Part shown: in pieces, positions 11,948 through 22,566 of the stretch
How positions within the stretch are numbered: the stretch's first letter is position 1
How the letters are laid out: each line of letters starts with the position of its first letter
NCBI GenBank assembly: GCA_000934385.1
Contig: KN880435.1
Coordinates: 310,001-374,000, forward strand
DNA from: Cylindrobasidium torrendii FP15055 ss-10
Lineage: Eukaryota > Basidiomycota > Agaricomycetes > Agaricales > Physalacriaceae
DNA: 64,000 nucleotides
Reading direction: 5' to 3'
Notes under the pieces: generated by a model
Told to the model about the DNA's origin: nothing
Database searches by the model: none
What the model saw: the letters and a program-made list of their open reading frames with translations, nothing else
Made by a program: the position numbers and the translations under genes

Positions 11948-13516
11948 CTAGTGACCAACGTCATAAACGCCTCCAGTCACAGAGATCCCGGCCTCGACAA
12001 GTTTTTGAATAACGGGCTGCAGCGCCTCGTCTCGGTGATTTGCGGTTCTAATGCACGACAACCCATACTCCTCTTGACGCGCCAGTATTCCTTCCAATGC
12101 CGACTTGAGTTCATCGACATGATATCTGCCGCGATGCGTTTCGGGGAACGTCAGCTCGACGACGCTTTTAGGAAAGATGGGAGCATCAGAGGCGAGCTTG
12201 TTGAGCAGGAAGTGCAAGCCCTCCGGATTTTCTCGCAGAGCAATTCTGGAGAGGTTCGGGAGGCTGTGAAGCAGTTCAGGAAGCCCCGCTGCCCTGCACC
12301 CACTCAAAGAAAGCTGCTTGATCGGGTAGCCGGAACGTTCGAAAAAGTCGAAGTCGACTTTGGGCCTCGGCCAGTTCGGGGCAAGAAGGACATCGAGGTA
12401 CTGGAGAGACGGGAGTGTTGTGAGGCAGAGCATGTCGAAGTTCTGTCCTCCGTATGTAACCACCAGCGACTGGAGATTGGGATGGAATACTATCGGACGC
12501 TTGGGCAATCTTGCGGCCTCGACTATTTTTGTAATCCTGAGGTGGCGGAGTTGAGGTGTGTTTTCCAGCATTTTGAGAATGTCGGTTTTGCGCATTGGTG
12601 GGAGATGAAGTCGTCGGATAGTCGCTGAAGCAATTTTTCCGCCTAGCATAGGAAGAACATAACGACTATGTTGTATCGAAAGAGACAACAAACCAGAAAG
12701 GTATGGAAGCGTAGAAACAAGCTTCGTGATCGTGCTCTCCCAATTGCCGGACGGCCAAACGATGGTTATCTTCTCCAATGCGTTATGAGCGGTATCGTTT
12801 TGTAAGAGGTGTAGAAGGTGAAGACCCTTTGGCATCGAGACGAGTCTGGAGAGGCGCGCCCCAACAGTCTGCAGGATGGCAGCTTCGCGGCACTGGTCAA
12901 CGGTGTCCGGTTGCCCACCATTCTTTGGACTTGGGCTTAGAACAAGAGTGATAGGAGCACTGTCACCAGCAAACGCTAGTCGTTTCTCTATGCACTTCCA
13001 GTGGTCTTCTCGTTCTTCCTCAGAACTGAGTTGATTGGGATGAAATACCACTGCAAGCTGCCAGCAACGACAGTCCGACAGCACAACTTGTGACCATAGA
13101 CGGCAAACACTGAGCAAGAGGTTTTGACTCCTACGGATTTGCAAAATGAGGTGGTTGAGGTCGTCTTCTGTGTGTAGTTGGATGCTCTCCAGGTCTACGA
13201 AGCTTGCGGAATGAAGGGAGAGAATATAAGACAATATTTCCGGAGGGATACGACGAATGGGACTGGGTTTGACAAGTTGTTTGTGGAGAAAAATGGAGTT
13301 TCTAAGCTCCTCGCGCTGCGAACACGCTTTCAGAAGCTGCCCTTCTAGACGGGACACAACTTCCTCGATAGCGGAAAGTTCTGACTGCTGCTGTTCAAGA
13401 GTCTGGCTGAACTGGGTGGGATCATGGTCATCGAGCGCGTAGTTGGCACGGGCTCGTAGTACGGCGGTCTGCCAGTGGGTCAACGTGTTGGACGTGAGAA
13501 TAGAAAGCGAAAACAT
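11948..13516 (-). CDS. F-box-like leucine-rich protein, intronless
   Basis: A single uninterrupted reading frame of 522 residues, unusual among its intron-rich neighbours. I place the start at the ATG at 13516; the frame is open 39 nt further upstream but without an ATG. Residues about 30-75 form a short coiled coil. They are followed by PIRRIPPEILSYILSLHS, the usual basidiomycete F-box-like helix, then by an extended leucine-rich region with repeated LxxL and LRHLRI-type strands. Proteins of this kind are abundant and fast-evolving in Agaricomycetes. By family they would recruit substrates to an SCF ubiquitin ligase through Skp1, but the partner and target are unknown. It converges on nothing: the next gene upstream is divergent and starts at 13868. 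Confidence 0.75.
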   Translation of the reverse strand: MFSLSILTSNTLTHWQTAVLRARANYALDDHDPTQFSQTLEQQQSELSAIEEVVSRLEGQLLKACSQREELRNSIFLHKQLVKPSPIRRIPPEILSYILSLHSASFVDLESIQLHTEDDLNHLILQIRRSQNLLLSVCRLWSQVVLSDCRCWQLAVVFHPNQLSSEEEREDHWKCIEKRLAFAGDSAPITLVLSPSPKNGGQPDTVDQCREAAILQTVGARLSRLVSMPKGLHLLHLLQNDTAHNALEKITIVWPSGNWESTITKLVSTLPYLSGLLSLSIQHSRYVLPMLGGKIASATIRRLHLPPMRKTDILKMLENTPQLRHLRITKIVEAARLPKRPIVFHPNLQSLVVTYGGQNFDMLCLTTLPSLQYLDVLLAPNWPRPKVDFDFFERSGYPIKQLSLSGCRAAGLPELLHSLPNLSRIALRENPEGLHFLLNKLASDAPIFPKSVVELTFPETHRGRYHVDELKSALEGILARQEEYGLSCIRTANHRDEALQPVIQKLVEAGISVTGGVYDVGH

Positions 13517-13867
13517 ACTGCGTCGTGCAGGGAAGGCTGGCTCATTTTTGGTCAAATGTTGTCCAGTGGTGATGGAATAGCGATACTAGATGCAGTGTGA
13601 CGGCAAGAGCTTAAATGTTGAAGACCGTTCCCACGTGCAGCGGCAGCTGCTGCAGTGAATTAGGATATGATTAAGTAAGAAATTGCTTGCCAATGTTCTT
13701 TTCCATTGTACACTTGTGGTACAACGCTGACAAATTTTGAACGTTTTAATCGCGCATTTGTTCATTGAATAAAGATCATTTTTAGGCCCCGCTTGCCCCA
13801 CGAGGCTACCAAAATACTATAATGAACCCTAACCCTACCGCGTCGCGGCTTGGACCATGCGCCCACG
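13517..13867. other. divergent intergenic region
   Basis: About 350 nt between divergent starts of the F-box-like gene and the Mdm1-like gene. It contains the telomere-repeat-like motif annotated separately, and otherwise no feature I can support. Confidence 0.4.
13825..13837 (+). promoter_or_regulatory. telomere-repeat-like AACCCTAACCCTA motif
   Basis: Thirteen bases reading AACCCTAACCCTA, two units of the fungal telomere repeat TTAGGG on the opposite strand, lie 31 nt before the chosen ATG of the Mdm1-like gene. Tbf1/Teb1-type Myb proteins bind such units in fungal promoters. That this copy is functional is inference. Confidence 0.35.
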
Positions 13868-16800
13868 ATGAAATCCATGACCCAGTACGCTAGCATGCAA
13901 GGCGTGCTGGTCGCAGGCGCCGTCGTCGTGTTGGTCCCAGTTCTGCTGAGGATGTTTGTCTCCCCGGTATTCCTGGTCCTACTCTTCCCCCTTTTCCTCG
14001 TATTGCTGGCCATTGCATTCCTCGCACTTTACCTGTTCTTCGGCCACTTTTTGGACAGCAACAATCGGATGTCATCCCCAAAACTCGCATATGCAGCAAG
14101 GCCGTTCTCTTTCTCGACACCAGCAGCGTGGCAGGTCGTTCAGACACGTTCCCAGTGGTCCGAGAATACACCCCCGACATTCGATCCATTGTTCCCAGAT
14201 TCGCCGGAGGTTTCGGAGGCCATGGAGGACATCATTGAGAAGATCTTGCGGGACTTTGTAATGGTCTGGTACGCGTCAATATCAACCTCCTCCTCGTTCC
14301 CTTTCGCGGTGAACAAGGTCATCCACGGTTCACTCGAGCGCCTGCTAGACCGCACGTCAGGCATTGATCTACCCGCCATAATCGTCAAGCGTATTCTCCC
14401 CAAGGTTACAGAGCACATCGAGTTGTTTCGCCAGTCAGAAGTCGCCCTTCGCGGCGCTGCACTCGAGCGCCGACTGACACACTCAGAGGAGCTGGACATT
14501 CTCCTTGCAAGTCGATATGCGGCTGGAATACAGTCCTCAAAGCTGCACGAAGCGGTAGACAACCTCTCGACGACGTTCACCAAGCAAACAGAGGAGAAAC
14601 ATTTGCGCCAAATCATTGATCGCGCTCTCCCTCACATCCTGCCGGCCATCGAAGGTCAAAGCAAAGCCATCAGACTCGTCGTACGGGAAATCGCATCATG
14701 CTCCGTTCTATATCCAGTCATGGATATGTTGTCGGACCCAGACTTTTGGAACAGAATGATTGACCAAATCGTGCGTGCGGTCCAAAGGATTACTACATGT
14801 ACTGACCATCTCTTAGGCAGGCGCTGCCATTCATCAGCAGTATGTCTATCCCATCAATGATACCCTGTCATGCTCAGCCATCACAGGAAGCTCATCACGA
14901 AAGTTCGCAATGTCCTTGAAGCACAGCAACCCAGTAAATCCCAGCATCGGATGTCGACTGCTATCCCATCTTCAGGCCCTTCCAATGATCTTATCACCAT
15001 TCGGACCGATGTGCGCCAGTTTGAATCCTTCTTGCGCAGCATCAGCCGTTTCTCCTCCCTCCTTGACGCGCGCCGGCTCAAGAACGACGTATTTCGAGAA
15101 ATTCGTAGGACGCGACTGCTTCTTGGTGCGTGTTCACATCCATTTTCTGATGCTATCGCTCAAATGCAGCAGCAAACCATGAGAACGAAGATTGGATCGA
15201 TGGGGAGAAAACCGAAGACGTAGTGGCTTACCTGGACAGACTATACACGGCCAAGCGCAAAGTTGACGAGCGGATTTCTATCTTGGGCGGTGGCGCCGAG
15301 GATACAGTGAGTTCCCTTTTGACACTATCAAGCGGAAGTTGATGATCTTGTAGCAATCAACCAATTCATACCCCGACTCGAGTAGCAAGAAGATTTCCCT
15401 TCGCGACATATTGGGCAACCCAAGCTCACTGTCTTATTTCATGGAGTTTATGGACCGCCGACAGCGATCATTGCTCGTTCAGTTCTGGCTTACCGTCGAG
15501 AGCTTCAAGAACCCCTTGGAGGCCGTTGAATCCGACGACGAAGACGAGCATCAGATGCCACAAGACCCTTCGGACGCGGTGACAGCCAAAGAAGATATTT
15601 CAATGATGAACGACCTCTATTTCTCATCTGCAACTGCCCATCCGTCGCTCGCTTTCATTTCGCAGAAGCATGTTGACGCGATTCGGGATTTTGCACGTAG
15701 TGAAGTGACTCCTTCACAGGCGGTGCAAAATCGTGTGCGCCGTAATGTTATGCAGGCGCAGAAACAAGTTGAAAAGGAGATGGAACAACACTTCGAGGAC
15801 TTCGAGCGCTCCGACCTTTGGTTCAGGGCTATTGGTGACACGGACTTTGGACAGAAAAAGACTGTGGAGTCAACTCCGGAGCGTCCTGTGAGCATTGCGC
15901 GGCCAGTGCCAAAGAAAGGCTCGCCCTCTCAGCCTGTCTTAAATCGTACAGACAGCGCTCCTGCCGCTGTTGGGATGTCCAGAACGTCGAGTGCGGGGTC
16001 TCTTCCGAGTGTCAAGTCGGGGCACTCGAGGGTGTTAAGGCCGTCTAACCTGGAGGTCTTAATGGGCGAGAGTCCCACCGAGAGTAATCGAGCGCCATTA
16101 TTCGACGACCCCGATGACAAGGAGCAGAGAGCACACGAACAACGGATGGAAGCCATTCATGCAGCTTTGACAGACATCATGTCCATGGAAGAAGATGACA
16201 GCCGCCCTCCCTCGTCTCAAAAGAAGAAAAGAGCCCCGTCGTCCACGAAGAGTCAGCGACGAGCTCTGTTCGAGGATGACGATCCGGAAGAATATGTCGC
16301 TGACGAGTCCGGTGAACGCATCGAAGAGGCGCAGGAGGATGAGGATCAGCACGCGTTCCAACTTGCTGCTCCAGGCGACCTACAGCTGTCGTACGAGATC
16401 AATAGATTGGGTGACAAAATCACCAGCCTACAATCCCAGGAAACAATGCTCGATAACCTCATCAAGAAGGCAGAACTTACTGGGGATACACAGGAGCTCA
16501 AGTTACTAGAGACCTCGAAGTCGGCCATGAATCGCGAGTTGCGGGAGCTGCAGTTCCAAAAGATGCAGTATCAGCAACAGGAATCGGCGAACAGACTGTT
16601 TTCTGACCGAACGAAGGTCACCATTGTCAATTCAACGACTGGGGACGAGGGTGGGAAGGCTGTCGTGCGCTATCTCGTTGAAGTGCAGCAGCTTGCGGCC
16701 GATGGGACGTTTTCGAGCGGATGGGTTGTCGCGAGGAGATACAACGAGTTCTTCACGATGTATAACAAACTGAGGGACAAGTACGCGCCGGTGAGGAATT

Positions 16801-17959
16801 TGGAGTTTCCAGGAAAGAGGCTGGTGCCAGGTTTGAGCCTGAATGGCGCTTTCTTGGATGCGCGCAAGGTTGGGCTGGAGAAGTTCTTGCAGGTATAGGT
16901 GGTTGTTTTTGTTTGGAATCCTTCTTTACTGACCAACATTCAGGCATGTGTCGCCATCCCTGCTGTTTGTGAAAGCGACGAACTCAAGGCATTCCTTTCG
17001 CGCGAGTCGCCATTTGTTGCTGCGGAGCCCAAGTCGCCTGCCAGTAGCACGCCGCCCAAGGGGTCCCAGGTGTTTTCTGGCACTGACCTGGTCCGAAATG
17101 TCTATCGATCCGTTGCCGAGAGTATCGACGACATGATATTTGGACCCTCCATGCTCGACGTGATGATCCAGCGACTGACACGCCAAGCGGCGGAATTCGC
17201 TGGACTGGCGGGGACAGATGTAACAAACGAGGAGCTGGTCGCACAAGCGCTGCGTGCCGCCGGGCGGGGAGACCAGAGCATTCCGCTTTCAGCTGACTTG
17301 AAGCCGCTGGAGGGTGAAAGTAGCACGTCGTCCTTCACTGAACCTATCTGTGATTTGTTGTTGGCGGTCTTTGAGTTGAACAAGCAGAACAATGTGAATT
17401 GGTTGAGAAGACAGGCAATTGTGATCATTTTGCAACAAGTACTCGGAGGGACAATTGAGCGGTGCGTTTCCAGGGTTTCTCGGGAGGAGAATGTATTGAC
17501 AATGAATTGCAGGAAGATTCGAGAGACCGCGAAGATGCTCGTCGATGCACCGAGGCTTCTCGGATTTCTGGATGTCTTTAGGAATGGGATGTGGCCGGAC
17601 GGGAAGCTCAAGCCGCCAAGTCCACCGAGGACGGCAGAGGATAAGATGAAGACCAGAGATGAAGCAAACAGGAAGCTATCGGCATTGTTCCCCGGTGTGT
17701 TGAGCCACTGCTTCATTTTGGTAGCAGCTGGCTGACAGTGTACAAAGACCTGGCGGCGAACATGATAGGACGCTCCAATGCAAGAAGGGGTGCGCGGCGG
17801 ATATTTGCTGTCCTGCAGAATAGGCGTTTAAACCAGCATATTTTGTACATCATTGTTGACGAGGTATGTTTGACCTTGAAGTGCTTGAAGAATCTGACTA
17901 ATTTTACGATTTAGATGGTGAATGCGATGTTTCCTGAAGGGATGATACACGAAGCGTGA
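13868..17959 (+). CDS. Mdm1/SNX13-type sorting nexin (PXA-RGS-PX-Nexin_C)
   Basis: A membrane-anchored sorting nexin of roughly 1,230 residues. Family members such as yeast Mdm1 and animal SNX13/14 tether the ER to the vacuole/lysosome or to lipid droplets. The order is an N-terminal hydrophobic hairpin (two long aliphatic runs in residues about 13-60), a PXA domain (about 100-400), an RGS-like domain (ISLRDILGNPSSLSYFMEFM onward), an acidic disordered linker, and a PX domain containing SGWVVARRYNEFFTMY, whose RRYNEF is the phosphoinositide-binding signature. A C-terminal nexin domain ends at a TGA at 17957. About nine introns of about 45-55 nt are needed. I started at the ATG at 13868 because the longer open frame has only a TTG upstream. 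Domain order matches the family exactly. Confidence 0.88.
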
Positions 17960-18274
17960 CAATTGACGACCTCTGTTTGCCTGTGTGATATATTGCTATT
18001 CGGGGTGGAATATTGCACGGTGGAGTACAGTAAATAATACTCAGTAATGAATGCGAATGACTGGGTCAACATGGCTCAAGCGCTCACCGACCAAGTTGAT
18101 CGTCCCCATCAAACACATCAGAACAATGGCAACTTGGATAGTCGTTAGGACAGACTCCAGAGCGGCGTCCGTCTGCTGCAATTAATCTCCTTCATCTTGT
18201 ATTTGCACCATGGTCATTTGAAATACTGTGTATACGCTGAGACTACTAACATGCATGTTGACATGGAAATTTCC
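17960..18274. other. convergent intergenic region
   Basis: Short region between the Mdm1-like stop and the stop of the first kinase-like copy. The left end of the tandem duplication falls here at about 18117. Confidence 0.5.
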
Positions 18275-20041
18275 CTAAGTCTTTGGTGGTATGGGGGGAG
18301 CGAGGTCGACATCTGTCTCTGCGACCCCATCCTGCGTAGCCTTTGCATTTGCATTTGCTGCCTCCTCGCGCTCGTGCTCCTGCTCCCGCAGCATGGCCTC
18401 GAGGCCCTCTATTCTGGCCATTGTTTTGGCCTGCAGCACACGAAGCTCCTCTAATGGCATTCTCCGCGGCCCTTTTGGCTGCAATTTCTCCACTTCGGCG
18501 GGATCACGTAGGTGAGCTGGAGTGCGATAGAGCTCGCGAAACTTTCTTCGCTTTGGGTCTACGCCTTCGTCGTCCTCATCGTCATGCAATGGACGAGTAT
18601 AAAATGACTGCAGCGAGGGTGGAATGCACCTGATGGGTGGAGGGACCTTGGTAGGCATGGGAGGGACCTTCAAGGTGATATACTTGAGTTGCCTGTAGCT
18701 ATGCCGTGCCGCAGAGGTCCAGGAAGTAATCAAGGAGTACCTCTGAACACTCTGACGCAGTTGACTGGATGTCAAAGTCTGCAGGAGGGCGGAAAAACGC
18801 CACACGACATCGTCAATAGTCGGACGGAGCGACGGGGTCTCATGAAGCATGTCAAGAGTGAGCGGCCAAAGGAAGTGAAGAACATCAGCTTTGAAGGCAC
18901 TGTGCTTTGGAAGTACTTTTTCAGCGATGAAATCCAATCAAAATTTGAAAACATGCCTCCAATATGCGCTCTTTCAGGAGCGATCCAAGAAAATGGATGT
19001 CATTAGGAAATGGATTCTGACCGGGAGTCCTGGTGTAGTCCGCTTTGTGGTTGAAAGCTGGACCTTCGTCGTCGAAGTCACAACACCAACCATACTCGAA
19101 ATCTATAACATAGTACCGCGGCCACAGTCGCGTCCTAGTAGAGCGAGGAGCATGAAACCATTTGCCGTTGCGTGTGCGAGTTGTGCGAGTTGGCTGGAAT
19201 CCGTTGGGAAACATTTCTGTCGAGCTCATCATGAAATTATCGAATTGAATATCTCTGGGGAGTTTGTTCCATTAAAAGAACGAATGCTTGAACAGTTCAC
19301 TTACCCATGGGTGAACCTATGCTCGTGCATGAATTGGATACCCTGCCTATGATGAGAGGAATAAAATGGATGGCCCTTAGAGCGTACTTCAAACAACTGG
19401 CGGAGACATTCCATTAACTCGCCAACGGTATCGAAGGGAGGTACTCCCAATGGCAACAAGAGAGGCATGATCAGGATCCAAGTTCTCCCGTCATACTCGA
19501 GGATTTCTTCCAACGGCACGCAATGATTCCTTGGGTCCTTTGGGAGATTGGACGACAACAGGGCTAGACTTGCCTGACAGTGTCCTACACGTTTCGCAAC
19601 AAACTGGCGGTTATCCGAAATACGTGTTATGTCCAGCAGAAGCCTTCGCTTAACAGAATGTCAATGTCGGTCTTGTAGAATGAAACGTACGTACGGATAT
19701 GCTCTTATGATAACCAGGCCCTGTTTCCTTTGCTGGTCTCGGTCCATCGTACACTGCAGGGAGACGATAACCAGCTGTTTCAAGTGTGGCCTTGATGTCA
19801 ATCCAGTCGTCGTATACTCGATAGGTACCGTCAAATGGTCTCGGCATGGAAAACTACCTGGTGGTAAATGGGAGAACAGCAAACTACGCACTTGAACCAT
19901 CACTCTGGAATGATCTCGGCTACACGGCCATCATTATTCGTGAAGACTTTCTGACATCATGCAGTAACATGTGTTTTGCGTTCTGCTAGTTCCCACTGCC
20001 TTCAAGCACTTTTCCAGTGCGCACATTGATCAAAGTGACAA
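18117..20041. repeat. tandem duplication, unit A
   Basis: Unit A begins at ATCAGAACAATGGCAACT (18117) and the same 18-mer recurs at 20042, an offset of 1,925 nt. It contains one kinase-like gene on the minus strand with its downstream and upstream flanks. Similarity to unit B runs through exons, introns and flanks, with only scattered substitutions and small indels. The upstream flank at 19911-20030 is the intact counterpart of the flank split by the transposable element in unit B. Confidence 0.85.
18275..19847 (-). pseudogene. protein-kinase-like gene, copy A, apparently broken
   Basis: A basidiomycete protein-kinase-like gene. It starts MPRPFDGTYRVYDDW (ATG 19847). An intron follows HKSIS, then QFVAKRV, probably the subdomain II lysine. 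ILIMPLLLPLG is the hinge. FMHEHRFTHGDIQFDNF is the catalytic loop, with HGD in place of HRD but Asp and Asn kept. YYVIDFEYGW has DFE where DFG is expected. NPFPNDIHFLGSLL starts the C-lobe. The remainder (ETPSLRPTIDDVVWRF and a charged tail with PPIPPKT) lies in another frame. I find no canonical intron that joins the two, and the second frame has a TGA at about 18940 where copy B has TGG. Kinase activity is doubtful. An unusual splice could rescue it. Confidence 0.6.
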
Positions 20042-20242
20042 ATCAGAACAATGGCAACTCGGATACATACTTGCATTGATTTTCTGAGCATCCATATACT
20101 GCAGTCGACTCAAATTAAATCAGTCAACTTTTGTTTGCACTTATCAAGGACCCAAAATGGTTGTTTGAGGTACTGTATATACGTTGAGACTAGCATGCAT
20201 GTTAACAAGTCGAATGCACTTGGCTACCCTGAGGGAATATAC

Positions 20243-21816
20243 CTAAGTCTTTGGTGGTACGGGGGGAGCGAGGTCTGTCTTTGCGACCCCATCCTGTGCA
20301 GCATTTGCATTTGCGTTTGCACCTTCTGCCTCCCGCTCCCGCTCCTGCTCCCGCAGCATAGCCTCGATGCCCTCTATTCTGGCCAATGTTTTGGCCTTCA
20401 GCACACGAAGTTCCTCTAATGGCATTCTCCGCGGCCCTTTTGGCTGCAATTTCTCCACTTCGGCGGGATCGCGTAGGTGAGCTGGAGTGCGATAAAGTTC
20501 GCGAAACTTTCTTCGCTTTGGGTCTACGCCTTCGTCGTCTTCATCTTCATGCAATGGACGGGTGTAAAATGACTTCAAAGACGGTGGGATGCACCTAATC
20601 GGTGGAGGGACATCGTTAGGCAAGGGTGGCACCCTCAAGGCGATATACTTGAGTCGGCGATAGTTATGCCGTAGCGCCGAGGTCCAAGAAGTGACCGGTG
20701 GATACCTTTGAACACTCTGCCGCAGTTGGCTGGATGTCAAGCTCTGCAGGAGGGCTGAAAAACGCCATACGACATCGTCAATAGTCGGACGGAGCGACGG
20801 AGTCTCGTGAAGCATGTCAAGAGTGAGCGGCCAAAGGAAGTGAAGAACATCAGCTTTGAAGGCGCTGTGCTTTGGAAGTATGTTTTCAGCAATTAGATCA
20901 AACCAAATGCTGAAGACATGCCTCCAATATGCGCCCTTTGAGGAGCGATCCGAGGAAGTGAATGTCATTAGGAAACGGATTCTGACCGGGCGTTCTGGTG
21001 TAGTCCGCTTTGTGGTTGAAGGCTGGGCCTTCGTCGTCAAAGTCACAAGACCAACCATACTCGAAATCTATAACATAGTACCGCGGCCACAGTCGCGTCC
21101 TAGTAGAGCGAGGAACATGAAACCATTTGCCATTGCGCGTGCGATTTGTGCGGGTCGGTTGGAAGCCGTTGGGAAACATTTCCGACGAACTCATCATGAA
21201 ATTGTCAAATTGGATATCTCTGTGGAATTTTGTCCATCAAAATAAAGCATAATCGAAGAAATCACTTACCCATGGGTGAAACGATGCTCGTGCATGAATT
21301 GGATACCCTACCTGTAATGAGACAAGGGGTGGAAATAGATGGACCTTGGAACTTACTTCAAACAACTGGCGGAGACATTCCAATAACTCGCCAACGGTAT
21401 CGAAGGGAGGTACTCCCAATGGCAACAAGAGAGGCATGATAAGGATCCACTCTATCCCGTCATACTCGAGTATATCTTCCCAGGGCACGCAATGATTTCT
21501 TGGATCCTTCGGGAGTTTGGCTGCTAACAGGGCCAGACTTGCCTGGTGGTGCATAACACGTTTCGCAACAAACTGGCGGTTGTCTGAAATGCGTGTTATG
21601 TCCAGCAAAAGCCTTCGCTTGACAGAATGTCAATGGCAGTGGTATAGGATGATGTATACGTACGGATACACTCTTATGATAACCAGGCCCTGTTTCCTCC
21701 GCTGGCCGCGGTCCATCGTACACTGCAGGGAGACGGTAGCCAGCCTTTTCGAGTGTGGCCTTGGTGCCAATCCAATCGTCGTATACTCGATAAGTGCCGT
21801 CGAATGGTCTCGTCAT
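20243..21816 (-). CDS. protein-kinase-like gene, copy B
   Basis: The tandem paralogue of copy A with the same exon layout. It starts MTRPFDGTYRVYDDW (ATG 21816), then QFVAKRV, ILIMPLLLPLG, FMHEHRFTHGDIQFDNF and YYVIDFEYGW. HRD is again HGD and DFG is DFE. Two short introns flank the catalytic loop, one splitting HG from DIQFDN. The C-lobe (LRPTIDDVVWRF) and basic, coiled tail ending LAPPVPPKT are open, without the TGA seen in copy A. The step from the NPFPNDIHFLGSLLK frame to the YWRHVFSIWFDLIAEN frame still lacks a convincing intron. The tail's PPVPPK fits a PxxPxK SH3-ligand pattern. A functional kinase, a pseudokinase or a second decayed copy all remain possible. The promoter is interrupted about 110 nt upstream of the ATG by the element. 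Confidence 0.55.
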
Positions 21817-21924
21817 GGTAAGCTACCTGGTGGTAAAGGGCAGAAAGTAAGTGTCTAAACTTGGTCTAAACCCATCACTCTCTCCGTGCCGACGCGTGAG
21901 GAATGATCTCGGTCACACGGCCAT

Positions 21925-21933
21925 CATGATTCA
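21925..21933 (+). repeat. left target-site duplication
   Basis: CATGATTCA directly abuts the left end of the element and is repeated exactly at 24908-24916. The unoccupied counterpart in unit A reads CATCATTATTCGTGAAG. Confidence 0.85.
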
Positions 21934-22566
21934 CATCACACAAAATACACTTTCATTATGATTCCGTATAATGAAAGCAGAGTACATATCTTGCCAGCGA
22001 ATCAGTATACGGCCTTGCGGGCAGACGAAGTCTACATATTGATTTCCCAGTACATATTATGATTGGGCGCCGCCATTGTCTTGCTGGCCTCGATCATTAT
22101 AATGCTCGGGGGTTTTGAAAGTGCTTCTAAATATCCTTGAGGCGACAACAAAGATGGCGAGGAAGGTTGGGCAAAGGAAGGGCGAAGGCAAGGGAGGGGA
22201 AGGCGGAGTGGAAGGCGGGTGGACGGTGGCACAAAGGAGAAGTGCTCATTAAGGTTAGGGTAAGAGGAGCTACAACGAAACTAGTACAGGATAAATACGA
22301 GTTAGTCAAGAGTACGCCCCTCTGAGAGGGGCGTGTAACCCTAATCTAGGGGTGGTGGACGAAGGAGGAGTGCGCGGAGGTGAGGGAGGCGCGAAGGCGA
22401 AGTCACGAAGGGAGCATGCGAGGAAGTGGTGGGGACGTGCGGTGCGCGGTATGTGTAAGCTAAAAGAGCTATAATCGAGCTATAACCTATCTTACCACAC
22501 GAAGGAGGCGGCGGAGGCGCGCGCGCGCGAGGCGAGAGGTGCGGAATGCGATGCGGTGGGTGGCTG
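21934..22566 (+). repeat. left inverted arm of the element
   Basis: Pairs with the reverse complement of about 24205-24907. Clear blocks include 22060-22130, 22250-22400 and 22495-22566. The left arm has one hairpin (22315-22333). It lacks a stretch of some tens of nucleotides that carries an extra hairpin in the right arm. Confidence 0.8.
22315..22333. repeat. palindrome CGCCCCTCT-G-AGAGGGGCG
   Basis: Perfect 9-bp stem with a one-base centre, extended by one further A/T pair on each side. It is immediately followed by AACCCTAATCTAGGG. The same palindrome recurs in the other arm. Confidence 0.85.

Noticed and set aside
13517..13555. N-terminal extension of the F-box-like protein
   Set aside because: The extension begins at a TTG; the first ATG in frame is at 13516.
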